Shown piece after piece: positions 8,988 to 18,195 of a DNA stretch of 64,000 nucleotides; within the stretch, counting starts at the first letter, position 1; the number at the start of each line of letters is the position of its first letter. The DNA lies in assembly GCA_039818825.1 (NCBI GenBank), contig JBCBTD010000015.1, positions 1 through 64,000 on the forward strand, written 5' to 3'. The notes under the pieces are model-generated. The model worked only from the letters and a program-made list of their open reading frames with translations, had not been told where the DNA came from and ran no database searches. Origin of the DNA: JBCBTD01 sp039818825. Lineage in GTDB: Bacteria > Pseudomonadota > Alphaproteobacteria > Geminicoccales > Geminicoccaceae. Position numbers and translations under genes: made by a program.

Positions 8988-10682
8988 TCACTCCCGCGCG
9001 GTCATCGCATCGGTTTGAGCGCGAACTTGCTTGAGCATGGCGTCAGCAAGTGAAAGAGCGGTTTCCAAACGCGCAAATTTCTCGACGAGAACGAGACGAT
9101 AGTCCTCAGCACGCGCGTCGATCTTGGCGACGTCCTCGCGCCAGCGTTCGATCTGGCCTTCCGTCGATTCCATGGCCGACGCGATCGAGCCATCGAGCTC
9201 GTTCGCGGCCGACTCGACGAGGTTGTGCAAGCGGTCGGCGATGCCTTGGGTCGCGTTGACGGTGATCGGCCCCGTGGGATCACCGGCGCCGACCCAGAAC
9301 AGCACGAGCCCGTCATAGGCACTGCCTTCGGGAGCGCTGAGGGTGGTGCCGTCGGCTTCCAGGGTCAGGCTGTTCGTGCCGTCGTCGAGCACCCAATCGG
9401 CGCCGGACTTCGTGATCGTGAAGCTGTTCGCCGGAAAGGCGTTGCCGTGGCCGAAGATGCTGAGCTGCGGATCGCTGATCTGAGCGTCGAACTCGAAGAC
9501 GCGCCGCGCCGCCTCAGGATCGGCGAGCAGCTTGGCGTCCAACACGGTGGTGTCGACCTGCATGCGGTTGTCTTCGCCGAGCGTGAGGCCGAGCTGGGCA
9601 AGGGTGGAAACGGCCGCCGGGTCGAGCCCCTTCACTGCCGCCGTCGTCTCTGCGGTCACCGATTGGGTGACGGTGCGCAGCAGGCTGTCGCCGAACAAAG
9701 GCGAGGCCAAGCGGTCGACTGCGCCGGTATCGGCGACGGCATTCTGCGCGGCGGCGATGTCGCGCATGGCGTTGTAGGCGTCGGCGAAGGCCAGGACCTG
9801 ATCGCGCGCGGCGGCGAAGCTCGGCTCGACTTCGACGGTCACCGTCGTCCCCGGATCCGCTTGGTAGAGATCGATGGTCAGCCCCTCGAACAGATCCGTG
9901 ACCGTGTTGGTGGTCCGCTGGACCGGGATGTCGTCGATCAGCAAATGCGCGTTGTCGGCTGCTTCCAGCTGGTTGGCCGGCAGCGCCAGCCCGAGCAGCG
10001 CCGTGTTGGCCGCGTTGGCGGCGACGGCCACGGTGTTGCCGGTGCCGGTCACCGTACCCGTCAAGACCAGCCGATGGTCGTTGTCGGCGACCTTGAGGAC
10101 GGACGCTTTGACGTCCGTCGTCCCGGTCGTCGTGTTGATCGCGTCGCGCAGCTCGTACAGCGTCATGCCGGCGGTGACGGCAACGTCGTCAGTGTCGCCG
10201 CCGCCGAGGCCGATCGTCAACGTGTCGGCTTGGAGCCCCGTAGACGCCGGATCGGCGAATGCGTTCGACATGACCTTGTGGGCAGTCGCCAAGCCGCTGA
10301 TGACCAGATCGAAGGAGCCCGTCGCGGCCCGGTTCGACGCTTGGATCCCCAACAGGCTCGCCGGCGAGGTGGTGGTGTTCGAGCTGAAGAACGCCTCCTT
10401 CCGCTCGAACAGGTTGTCCTCGACGCTGCTGAGGCCCGGTGGGTTGCGCAAGCCGTCCAGCGCGCTCTGCATGGCGCGCAGCGCTGACCGGAGATCGCCA
10501 TAGGCGGCGACCTTGGCTTCGCCCTCGCTGATCCGCTGTTCCAGACGAAGCGCCGGGATCTTCTTCGCGTCGACGAGGGCGTTGGTCAGGGCCTCGGTGT
10601 CGATACCGGAGCTGATCGAGCCGACCCGTACCCGATTGGTGTTCGGATCGATGCTCAGGCTGCCGAGGGAGAGCTCCGACAT
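8988..10682 (-). CDS. fliD: Flagellar filament capping protein FliD
   Basis: A 564-residue filament cap (HAP2) protein. The FliD N-terminal signature GSISSGIDTEALTNALVDAKK and helical N- and C-terminal ends (C-terminal coiled coil from about residue 500) are visible, with a beta-rich centre. The ATG at 10682 is preferred because the in-frame upstream part overlaps flaG and has no family similarity. It lies 10 bases after flaG. Confidence 0.9.
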   Translation of the reverse strand: MSELSLGSLSIDPNTNRVRVGSISSGIDTEALTNALVDAKKIPALRLEQRISEGEAKVAAYGDLRSALRAMQSALDGLRNPPGLSSVEDNLFERKEAFFSSNTTTSPASLLGIQASNRAATGSFDLVISGLATAHKVMSNAFADPASTGLQADTLTIGLGGGDTDDVAVTAGMTLYELRDAINTTTGTTDVKASVLKVADNDHRLVLTGTVTGTGNTVAVAANAANTALLGLALPANQLEAADNAHLLIDDIPVQRTTNTVTDLFEGLTIDLYQADPGTTVTVEVEPSFAAARDQVLAFADAYNAMRDIAAAQNAVADTGAVDRLASPLFGDSLLRTVTQSVTAETTAAVKGLDPAAVSTLAQLGLTLGEDNRMQVDTTVLDAKLLADPEAARRVFEFDAQISDPQLSIFGHGNAFPANSFTITKSGADWVLDDGTNSLTLEADGTTLSAPEGSAYDGLVLFWVGAGDPTGPITVNATQGIADRLHNLVESAANELDGSIASAMESTEGQIERWREDVAKIDARAEDYRLVLVEKFARLETALSLADAMLKQVRAQTDAMTARE

Positions 10683-10692
10683 CGCCGATCTC

Positions 10693-11040
10693 CTATGCGT
10701 CGATGAGGGTGGGCGGTGGATCGAAGGTCGGCGCGGTGGCCAAGAACCTGAGGAGGTCGTTCGGCGGGGTCTGCACCAGCACCCGACCACTCCAACGATC
10801 GGCGACACGCGTCACGAACCGGCCGGTCGCCTCGTCGTGGAAAGACGTGACTTCGAGGTTCTTGGAACTGGAGAGAGCCTTGGCCACGGCTTCGGCGGCA
10901 GCCCTGGGGTCGGTGCCGTCGCCGGCGACGTTCGGCTTCGGCTCGTCGGCAATGATTGCCGGGCGTTCGACGCGGCCCTGTGCAACGAGGGGATCGGAGC
11001 GAGTGACCGTGGAAGACGATGGTGAAACGAGTGCGGTCAT
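10693..11040 (-). CDS. flaG: FlaG family flagellar protein
   Basis: A 115-residue protein with a disordered N-terminus and the C-terminal FlaG fold seen in the segment SFHDEATGRFVTRVADRWSGRVLVQTPPNDLLRFLA. FlaG proteins influence filament length or stability. Position between fliC and fliD on the same strand matches many alphaproteobacterial and other flagellar loci. Confidence 0.82.
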   Translation of the reverse strand: MTALVSPSSSTVTRSDPLVAQGRVERPAIIADEPKPNVAGDGTDPRAAAEAVAKALSSSKNLEVTSFHDEATGRFVTRVADRWSGRVLVQTPPNDLLRFLATAPTFDPPPTLIDA

Positions 11041-11061
11041 CTTCGAATTCCCGAGGGAAGC

Positions 11062-11089
11062 CGGGCGCGACGGTCAACCGCCGCGCCCG
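11062..11089 (-). terminator. Stem-loop between fliC and flaG
   Basis: An inverted repeat with 8-bp outer arms (CGGGCGCG / CGCGCCCG), one mismatch, a 3-bp inner stem and a TCAA loop lies in the 66-base gap after the fliC stop. There is no T-run after it on the minus strand, so it is more likely an attenuator or an mRNA-protecting hairpin that lets fliC be made in excess over flaG-fliD-fliS than a full intrinsic terminator. Confidence 0.45.
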
Positions 11090-11106
11090 TTCGGTTCCCG
11101 CTACTA

Positions 11107-12252
11107 CTACTGCAGCAACCGCATCAGGTTCTGCGGCAGCTGGTTGGCCTGGGCGAGCATCGCCGTGGCCGCCTGGGTCATGACCTGGTTCGTCGTGAAC
11201 TTGGTCATTTCTTCGGCAACGTCGACATCCATCAGGACCGACCGCGCGGCATCGAGGTTCTCGATGGTGGTCGCGAGGTTCTCGCCGATGGCTTCCAGCC
11301 GCGACATCGACGCACCGATGTTGGCGCGCTCGGTGTTGAGCGTCTGCATCGCCGTGTCGATCGTGCCGCTGGCCGTCACGGCAGCAGCAGCCGACGTGAT
11401 CGCCTGACCGTTGACACCGAGCGCTGTCGAGTCGACGTCGGCCAAGTGCACCGTGACCGTATCGTTGGCCGCGTTCTCGCCGACCTGGAAGGTGGCAGCA
11501 CCCTGGCCAGCCGCGTCGGCCCAGTTCACCGCGAAGGTGTCGTCACCGCCGACCAGCTTGGTCGTCAGATCGAAGTTGTCGAAGTCGAGAGCGACACCCA
11601 GCGCGTCGAAGTCGACCGTGCCGGTGTGGGTGGCCGAACTGGCGACCTTGACCGTCTGCGCTTCTTTGCTCGTGTTGTTGGTCGCGGTCATCAGGCCGTT
11701 GGCCTTGTCGTAGACGACCTTGAACGCATCGTTGTCGGCGAGGCCACCCGTCGCCCGGACCTTGACGTCTGCGGCGGCGACGCCGGCAGCACCGAAGTCG
11801 TTGGCGTAGGTGTCGAAGCCCGTGCCCATCGCACCCGAGACCACGGCGATGCCGTTGAACTTGGTCGACGACGTGATGTAGTCGATCTGGGTGACGAGCG
11901 CCTGGAACTCTTTGTCCAGATAGCCGCGCTCGGTATCCGACAACACGTCAGAAAGCGACTGGGTTGCCAGTGATTTCATCCGTAGCAGCGTGTCGCTGAT
12001 CCGGCTCATGGCACCGTCGGCGATCTGGAGCATGGAGGCAGCCTGGGAGGCGTTGGTGCTGGCCTGCTTGAGCGCGGTGACGTCGGCCTTCAACTTGGTG
12101 CCGACGGCCAGGGACGCGGCGTCGTCCGACGCCTTCACGATCCGCGAGCCCGAAGAGAGCTTCGCGATCGACGAGGACTGCATCCGGCTGTTGCGGTCGA
12201 GGTAGGACACCGCCGAGTTGGACGCGGCGTTGGTAGCGAACGTGTTGGTCAT
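11107..12252 (-). CDS. fliC: Flagellin
   Basis: A 381-residue flagellin. The N-terminal D0/D1 helices (SAVSYLDRNSRMQSSSIAKL, SSGSRIVKASDDAASLA) and the C-terminal helix ending in NQLPQNLMRLLQ are strongly conserved; the middle is a variable, Asp/Ala/Thr-rich domain. It forms the filament after export by the flagellar type III apparatus. First gene of the set with flaG, fliD and fliS downstream. Confidence 0.95.
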   Translation of the reverse strand: MTNTFATNAASNSAVSYLDRNSRMQSSSIAKLSSGSRIVKASDDAASLAVGTKLKADVTALKQASTNASQAASMLQIADGAMSRISDTLLRMKSLATQSLSDVLSDTERGYLDKEFQALVTQIDYITSSTKFNGIAVVSGAMGTGFDTYANDFGAAGVAAADVKVRATGGLADNDAFKVVYDKANGLMTATNNTSKEAQTVKVASSATHTGTVDFDALGVALDFDNFDLTTKLVGGDDTFAVNWADAAGQGAATFQVGENAANDTVTVHLADVDSTALGVNGQAITSAAAAVTASGTIDTAMQTLNTERANIGASMSRLEAIGENLATTIENLDAARSVLMDVDVAEEMTKFTTNQVMTQAATAMLAQANQLPQNLMRLLQ

Positions 12253-12540
12253 GGCAGGCCCTTTCCGTCTGGCACGCTACGGGCCCCGTGGCGGCCCCGG
12301 CCCTTGCTGGGTCGTCACGACGAGAGAGCCATCGACAAGTGATGATCCGGTTAACGCCTGGAAGGCATGATCCGCGACCGCTGGCGCCCCGGCGCCACGT
12401 CGCGCGGCACACGGTCGGCGTGGCTTGTGCGCGCGGTCACAGAACCACCCCGTTACCATGTTAGCGTTCGAGTTGACCTGCACGCAGGTGCGTCCGCACC
12501 CGACACCGCGCCATCATCAAAACACAGGAGGGCAGCTCGC
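12253..12540. other. Intergenic region between fliC and the copper-radical oxidase gene
   Basis: A 288-base divergent gap with no convincing gene. It must contain the flagellin promoter on the minus strand and the oxidase promoter on the plus strand. I see only a weak sigma-28-like arrangement on the minus strand and two TGATCC hexamers (near 12344 and 12368) on the plus strand without a matching -10, so nothing is assigned. Confidence 0.4.
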
Positions 12541-15500
12541 ATGCAAGCCGTGACATCGACTTCGGTTGGCTGGAACGCCCAGTACTTCGCCGCCGGCGGC
12601 GCCCAGAGCATCCCGCTACTCGATCTGCAGCAATCACCGTTGCACGCCGAGTTGGTCGAGCGTGTGCAAGAGTTCAACTACGACGTACCCTTCTGGGCTG
12701 GCGGTCTGGTCACCGACTTTGCCGCTCGTTACAGTGGCAGCTTTGATCTCGACAGCGCTCAAACGGTCAATCTGTTCTTACAAACATCGAGCGCAGCCAA
12801 CATCTACGTTGACGGCAACGCAGTGCTGGAGGTGGTTTGTGACGTGATCGACGGCGGTGCGGGTCCTTGCCCTGCCACCGGCGGTTCCACGTGCTTCTGC
12901 AACGGCGAGGACGTCGTCGCCGACGGCGCGATCGAACGAACGGTTTCGGTGGAGCTCGCCGCCGGCACGCATGCGATCGAGGTGGTGTTCCTCGAATACA
13001 CCAACGGCCGGTTCGATGCGGTGTCGCTGGACTGGTCGGTGGGAACCTCCGAACGGGTGCCGATGATCTTCGATGGTGTCGGCGGCCAAGTTCCGCCTCC
13101 GCCCGGACTGGAAGAGGCCAACGCGCCCGCGTTCGCTGCCGCCGCTCTGGCCGGCGCCGACACGGAAGGCGATGGTGAGTGGTCGGAAGTGATGAGCTGG
13201 CCAATCATCGCCATTCACTCCATCCTCACACCGGATGGAAAAATCTTCAGCTATGGAACCGATCTCAACGGTCAACAGGGCGCCACCCTCTTTTATGATG
13301 TGTGGACCCCTGAAACCGGAACACACAATACACTGACGAAGACGACGGCAACCGACATCTTTTGTTCGGCCCCAGCGATAGTACCAGCGACCGATGAGAT
13401 CATCATCATCGGCGGCGATGCGCGCCCTCTCGGCCAGGTCAATTCGGGCGTGCCGGACGTCAACACGTTCGACTATCAAACGCAGCAGATCACGCTGTCA
13501 CCCGATGGCAGCATGAGCTATGCGCGCTGGTACCCGACGGTGGTGACACTGGCCAGCGGCAAGCTGATCGTCTTTGGCGGCAAGGGTGCCAACAACGGTC
13601 AGGGCGACGGGTTCAGCGGTCAGGGCATCGGCATGCCCGAGCTCTACACGCCGGGCGCCGGCTGGAAGGAGATGACGGGGGCCGAGAGCAACCTCTTCTC
13701 CGAAGACTGGTGGTATCCGCGGGCCTGGCTATTGAGCACCGGCATGATCATGGTCTTCGGCGGCCAGCAACGCGCGGTCGACGCCACCCCGGACGGCATC
13801 TTTCTGGTCGACCCCGCCGGCAATGGCAGCATCCAGAAGGTCGGCGACTTCCCGGCTGCGCTCGAGTTCTGGTACTCGACGCCGGCGATCATGTACGCGC
13901 CGGATCTGTTCCTGATCCAGGACGATTCCGACGATTGCGGGCTGTGGAAGCTCGACATGACGAGTGGCACGCCGGTGGTCACTCAGGTCGGCAGCCTCGG
14001 TGCCAGACGGCTATGGTCCGACATGACGGTGCTCGCCGACGGCACCGTCATGGTCAACGGCGGCAGCCGGTTCGACAACGTGCTGAGCGGCGTCCGCAAC
14101 GAGGTGGCGATCTGGGATCCGACGACCGACAACGTTACCGTCGGCGCATCCGAAGGGACGCCCAGGCTCTACCACTCGACGTCGATCCTGTTGCACGATG
14201 GCCGGGTGCTCTCGGCCGGCGGCGGCGCCCCTGGCCCGCTCTTCAACACCAACGCGGAGATCTATGCGCCGGCCTATCTCTTCAATCCTGACGGCAGTGT
14301 CGCCACGCGGCCCGTCATCACCGGCGCGCCGAACCTGATCCAGCCCCGCGGCACGTTCCAGGTCCAGCTCGACGATGCCGCCGACATCAACCGCCTCGTC
14401 TTCGTCAAGAACGGCTCGGTCACACACTCCTTGAACATGGAAAGCCGGGCGATCGACCTTCCCTTCACCCGCGCCGGCAACACCCTGACGGTCACCCCGC
14501 CGGCCAATTCCAACGTCCTCACCCCCGGCTATTGGATGCTGTTCGCCTGGAACGGCGCCGGCACGCCTTCGATCGCCGCGTCGATCAAGGTCGCCATCGG
14601 CGGTGAGCACTACGTCGCGGCACTCGACGCCTATGCCACCAGCAGCGGCGATGCCTCGGAGCTTCCCGACGGCAGCTTCCAGCTGACCCCGGACGCCAAC
14701 CAGCGGGCCGGCACGGTCATGCTGAACGCCCCCCAGAACATGAGCCAGAGCTTCACCTTCACGTTCGACCTCTTTTTCGGGACGAAGGGCGACGGTGCAG
14801 ACGGCATCACCTTCGTTCTGCACGCCGACCCTTCGAGCAACGACGCGGTCGGGGCCCGTGCGGGCGCAGGTATCGCCAACGGCTTCGGCATCGACTTCGA
14901 CACCTTCGACAACCGCGCTGCCCAGGGCGACATCGCCGCCGACCACACGAACTTTTTGGCAACCGACGGGTCCTTCGCCTCGACGCCGTTCGCCCTCCCC
15001 GATCTGGAGGACGGCGCTTGGCACAGTGTCGCCGTCGTGTGGGATGCACCGACGCAGACCATGGCCTACAGCATCGACGGTGTCGCCGCCGGCAACCTCA
15101 ATCGCAACGTCGTCGCCAACGATCTCGGCGGCGCCACCCAGGCCTATCTCGGGTTCGTCGCCACCACGGGCGGCCGTTCCAACGAGCAGCGGGTCCGCTT
15201 CGTTTCGCTGCAAGGCGGCAGCCCGGTGCCTGGCGAAAACCCGCCCCCGGGCGGCGGTGCCGGCATCGACTACGCCACCTTCGCGGGTGCAACGGGGCTG
15301 TCGCTGAATGGGTCGGCTGCGCTCGCGGGTGACCGACTCCAGCTGACGTCGCTGGCGGGCTCGCAGGCGGGCAGCGCGTTCGTCGATCAGACGATCCCGG
15401 TCGCGGCGAACACGTCGTTCAGCACCGCTTTCACCTTCCAGATCACCGGCGACCCCGCCGGCGGCGACGGGATCGCCTTCGTGCTGCAGAACGCGCCTGC

Positions 15501-15915
15501 GGGCAGTGGCGCTTTGGGCGGTGCGGGGGGCGACGTCGGGCTACGTCCGGCGGTGACGAACTCGCTGGCCGTCGTCTTCGACACCTACAAGAACTGGTGG
15601 GATCGCCCCGGCGACAACCGGCTGGTGGTGGTCCCCAACGGCGACGTCCGTAACCCGCTGCTGCATCAGGTGGTGGCGACACCCGACTTCAACGGCGGCG
15701 GCATCGTTCACGCTTGGATCGACTACGACGGTGCCAGCGACCAGCTCCAAGTGTTCGTGGCGACCACGCCCACCAAGCCTGGAACGCCGGCCTTGACGCA
15801 CACGGTGGACTTGGCGGCGCTGTTGGGCGGGCCAGGCCATGCCGGCTTCACCGCCGGAACGGGTGCGGCGGTCAACAGCCACGAAGTCCTGAGCTGGCAG
15901 CTGACGACCAGCTGA
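12541..15915 (+). CDS. Galactose/glyoxal oxidase-like copper radical oxidase with two lectin-like domains
   Basis: A 1124-residue multidomain protein. Residues ~1-190 contain a PA14-like beta domain; ~220-600 hold Kelch-type repeats; ~605-690 are the early-set (DUF1929) domain; two L-type-lectin-like domains follow (~700-890 and ~905-1120). The residues that form the copper/tyrosyl-cysteine site of AA5 oxidases can be aligned: Cys275 (DIFCSAP), Tyr331 (ARWYPT), Tyr544-His545 (RLYHS) and His629 (SVTHS). It should oxidise a primary alcohol or aldehyde and release hydrogen peroxide, perhaps on polysaccharide bound by the lectin modules. The ATG at 12541 follows AGGAGGG. Oddly, no signal peptide is visible at this start. 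Function is inferred from motif alignment by eye. Confidence 0.82.
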   Translation: MQAVTSTSVGWNAQYFAAGGAQSIPLLDLQQSPLHAELVERVQEFNYDVPFWAGGLVTDFAARYSGSFDLDSAQTVNLFLQTSSAANIYVDGNAVLEVVCDVIDGGAGPCPATGGSTCFCNGEDVVADGAIERTVSVELAAGTHAIEVVFLEYTNGRFDAVSLDWSVGTSERVPMIFDGVGGQVPPPPGLEEANAPAFAAAALAGADTEGDGEWSEVMSWPIIAIHSILTPDGKIFSYGTDLNGQQGATLFYDVWTPETGTHNTLTKTTATDIFCSAPAIVPATDEIIIIGGDARPLGQVNSGVPDVNTFDYQTQQITLSPDGSMSYARWYPTVVTLASGKLIVFGGKGANNGQGDGFSGQGIGMPELYTPGAGWKEMTGAESNLFSEDWWYPRAWLLSTGMIMVFGGQQRAVDATPDGIFLVDPAGNGSIQKVGDFPAALEFWYSTPAIMYAPDLFLIQDDSDDCGLWKLDMTSGTPVVTQVGSLGARRLWSDMTVLADGTVMVNGGSRFDNVLSGVRNEVAIWDPTTDNVTVGASEGTPRLYHSTSILLHDGRVLSAGGGAPGPLFNTNAEIYAPAYLFNPDGSVATRPVITGAPNLIQPRGTFQVQLDDAADINRLVFVKNGSVTHSLNMESRAIDLPFTRAGNTLTVTPPANSNVLTPGYWMLFAWNGAGTPSIAASIKVAIGGEHYVAALDAYATSSGDASELPDGSFQLTPDANQRAGTVMLNAPQNMSQSFTFTFDLFFGTKGDGADGITFVLHADPSSNDAVGARAGAGIANGFGIDFDTFDNRAAQGDIAADHTNFLATDGSFASTPFALPDLEDGAWHSVAVVWDAPTQTMAYSIDGVAAGNLNRNVVANDLGGATQAYLGFVATTGGRSNEQRVRFVSLQGGSPVPGENPPPGGGAGIDYATFAGATGLSLNGSAALAGDRLQLTSLAGSQAGSAFVDQTIPVAANTSFSTAFTFQITGDPAGGDGIAFVLQNAPAGSGALGGAGGDVGLRPAVTNSLAVVFDTYKNWWDRPGDNRLVVVPNGDVRNPLLHQVVATPDFNGGGIVHAWIDYDGASDQLQVFVATTPTKPGTPALTHTVDLAALLGGPGHAGFTAGTGAAVNSHEVLSWQLTTS

Positions 15916-16005
15916 CGCCGCGGCGTCGGCACCGCCTCGTGCCTCACGGGGGCGGCGCAGCGGAACATCCGTTGCGCCGCATCTCGTCGTTGGCTGAGCC
16001 GGTCG

Positions 16006-16189
16006 TCAGTCGCGCTCGAACGACGCCGGCCGGACGAACTCCCAGCTGACGCCGAGGCGTCCGAATTCGGCATACTCCCTTGGCCACGTAGGCGGCGGCG
16101 TAGCCGATCGGACCGCGCATACCGAGCAGGCCTTCGAGCTGGGCCCAGAGGTAGCCCGTTTGGATCGGCCGACGCGGCACCGGGCCCAC
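16006..16189 (-). pseudogene. Possible frameshifted small gene downstream of the TetR gene
   Basis: In one frame the minus strand reads TGYLWAQLEGLLGMRGPIGY then AAAYVAK; in the next frame it continues EYAEFGRLGVSWEFVRPASF and stops. Removing one G from a GGG run near 16073-16077 would join both halves into a ~60-residue protein beginning at a GTG at 16189. Both halves have protein-like composition in contrast to the alternative frames. I do not recognise the family. It could be a sequencing error, a decayed gene tail, or coincidence. Confidence 0.3.
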
Positions 16190-16219
16190 GACGAGCGCGC
16201 CGGTCGATCGGGCGGGCGA

Positions 16220-16879
16220 TCAGGTTGCGAGGTCGTCTCCGGCACCCGCACCGCGCGCGATCAGACCCTCGGCCCACGCCCGGGTGATCGACGCCACCAG
16301 CTCCAGTGGGTCCGTTTCGGGGGCCACGAGCGCGAAATCGCCGTCGATCTGCAGCGCCGCCACACCGTGGGCGATCCCCCACATCTGCAACGCCAGATCC
16401 AGCGTCGGCCGCTCGGTCAAGCCATGTGCGCTGCTGAACGCCTCGGCTTCGATCAACACCTCGCCGAAACAGGCTTCACCGACAGCTTCGGACAGCTCCC
16501 GCGGCAATGCCTTGCGGTCACTGCCGAACATCAGACGCAGGACCGCCGGCTCGGCGATCGCAAAGCCGACATAGGCCCGACCCTTCGCCACCATCGCCTC
16601 GATGCTGCCGCGCCCCCCGGTCTCGGCGATGGCGGTGTGCATCCGGTCGGTCAAGCGCTCGAACCCACGCGCACGCACCGCGTCGAGCAGCGCGTCCTTG
16701 TGGGGAAAATGGCGATAGGGCGCCGCGGTGCTGACGCCAGCGAGACGACTGGCGTCGGCCAGGGTGAAGCCGCTCGGGCCGTGCTCGGCGATCAACGTTT
16801 CCGCCGCCTCCAACAACGCGGTCCGAAGGTCACCGTGGTGGTAGCGCCGTTTGGGGCGACGACCCGGCGGCTCGGACAT
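16220..16879 (-). CDS. TetR/AcrR family transcriptional regulator
   Basis: A 219-residue repressor. The N-terminal helix-turn-helix (ALLEAAETLIAEHGPSGFTL, DASRLAGVSTAAPYRHFPHK) is textbook TetR; the C-terminal helical part resembles the WHG/TetR_C_33 ligand domain. It is divergent from an RND efflux pair with a perfect palindrome in the 76-base gap, so it most likely represses that pump and is released by a pump substrate. Confidence 0.9.
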   Translation of the reverse strand: MSEPPGRRPKRRYHHGDLRTALLEAAETLIAEHGPSGFTLADASRLAGVSTAAPYRHFPHKDALLDAVRARGFERLTDRMHTAIAETGGRGSIEAMVAKGRAYVGFAIAEPAVLRLMFGSDRKALPRELSEAVGEACFGEVLIEAEAFSSAHGLTERPTLDLALQMWGIAHGVAALQIDGDFALVAPETDPLELVASITRAWAEGLIARGAGAGDDLAT

Positions 16880-16921
16880 TTTCTCTCCACCTGACCCTGG
16901 ACGATGTTACGATGCGTCACA

Positions 16922-16942
16922 TATGTTAGCTCGCCTAACATA
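16922..16942. promoter_or_regulatory. TetR operator palindrome
   Basis: A perfect inverted repeat: TATGTTAG, 5-base spacer CTCGC, CTAACATA. It lies between the divergent TetR gene and the efflux adaptor gene and directly abuts the AGGAGG ribosome-binding site of the adaptor (from 16942). Bound repressor would cover the transcription start or early leader of the pump operon. Confidence 0.75.
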
Positions 16943-16955
16943 GGAGGTTTCGTCC

Positions 16956-18116
16956 GTGCGTCGATCCCTTGCTCGCTTGCTCGTCCTGGCCACCGCCCTC
17001 GGGGCAGCGACCGGCGGGATCGCCTGGTTGCACGCGCGCGCCGCCACACCCGAAACCGCCACGGCCGCACCCCTGCCCGTTGCGGTTGCTCCGGTGGTGC
17101 TGACGGACCACTTCGTCCGGACGGTCCGCTATACTGGCCGGATCGAAGCGGCCCGCGAGACGACGTTGGCGTTCGAGCAGGGCGGCCTCGTGATCGAGAT
17201 GCTGGTCGACGAGGGCGACCGGGTCGCCGCCGGCGCACCTCTCGCCCGGCAGGACAGCGAAATCCGGACGTTGGAGCGCCGCCGGCTCGCCGGCGAGCGC
17301 GCGGCCACTGCTGCGCAGATCGAACTGGCCCGACGGACCGAAGACCGCCAGCGCGCCCTCTCCGGCCGCGGCTTCAGCGCCGACCAGGCCCATGACGAGG
17401 CCCGGTTCCAGCGGATGGCCCTGGAGGCAGAGGCCGAGGCGCTCGATGCCGCCATCGCTCGGCTCGATGCAGAGATCGCCGATGCGATCCTCGCCGCCCC
17501 GTTCGCCGGCACCATCGGTGCCCGCCATCTCGACGAAGGCGTGGTCGCTGCGGCCGGTACGCCTGCCCTCGACATCCTCGAGACCAGCCGCCTTCAGGCG
17601 CGGATCGGCGTGCCGGCGGCCTTGGCCGGCGCAGTCGCCGTGGGCGAGAACCATCGCGTCGACGTCGATGGCCGGGCGTTCACTGCATCGTTGGCACGCA
17701 AGCGTGTCGATCTCGTTGGCGCGACCCGCACGGTCACGTTGATCTTCGATGTGGTCGTGCCGGACGGTGTCGCGCCGCCGGCGCTGGGCGAGCTGGCAGC
17801 GCTCGTGCGTACCGAGCACGAGCCGGAAGCGGGCTTCTGGGTGCCACTCGCTGTGCTGGAGGAGGGCGCAAAGGGCCTCTGGCGTGTTCCGATCGTGGTC
17901 GAGGACGACTCGGGCTGGCGGCGTCGCGCCGTCGCGGTCGAGATCGTCCATGCCGAGCTGGAGCGCGTGTTCGTTCGCGGCGCCATGCCGTCGGACGCGC
18001 ACCTGCTCGTTGCCGGCGCTCACCGGGTGCCGAACGGCGCGGCGGTCGAGCCGCTGGAGCAGCTTTCGCCGAACCCGAGCCACGCGCGCACCGCACCCGA
18101 CCGCCCAGCAGGATGA
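16956..18116 (+). CDS. RND efflux periplasmic adaptor (HlyD/AcrA type)
   Basis: A 386-residue membrane-fusion protein linking the inner-membrane RND pump to an outer-membrane channel. An N-terminal signal/anchor (LARLLVLATALGAATGG) is followed by the biotinyl-lipoyl half LAFEQGGLVIEMLVDEGDRVAAGAPLARQD, a helical hairpin and the returning lipoyl half ILAAPFAGTIGARHLDEGVV. The GTG at 16956 is chosen because AGGAGG stands 8 bases upstream. No outer-membrane factor gene is next to it. Controlled by the divergent TetR protein. Confidence 0.9.
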   Translation: MRRSLARLLVLATALGAATGGIAWLHARAATPETATAAPLPVAVAPVVLTDHFVRTVRYTGRIEAARETTLAFEQGGLVIEMLVDEGDRVAAGAPLARQDSEIRTLERRRLAGERAATAAQIELARRTEDRQRALSGRGFSADQAHDEARFQRMALEAEAEALDAAIARLDAEIADAILAAPFAGTIGARHLDEGVVAAAGTPALDILETSRLQARIGVPAALAGAVAVGENHRVDVDGRAFTASLARKRVDLVGATRTVTLIFDVVVPDGVAPPALGELAALVRTEHEPEAGFWVPLAVLEEGAKGLWRVPIVVEDDSGWRRRAVAVEIVHAELERVFVRGAMPSDAHLLVAGAHRVPNGAAVEPLEQLSPNPSHARTAPDRPAG

Positions 18117-18195
18117 TGGCTCGAGTGGCCGAGCGGGGTGCTTGTTTGGTGCGGTGTGTCCACGACGGTGGACGATGCCCCAGAGGGACGAGTCG

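Noticed and set aside
12253..12420. Sigma-28 or sigma-54 promoter for flagellin
   Set aside because: Only partial matches were found by eye; no GG-N10-GC pair with the right context and no convincing -10, so no promoter was called.
15914..15927. Perfect 14-bp palindrome at the stop codon of the oxidase gene
   Set aside because: It lacks a loop and a T-run, so it is not an intrinsic terminator; GC-rich palindromes of this size are expected by chance here.
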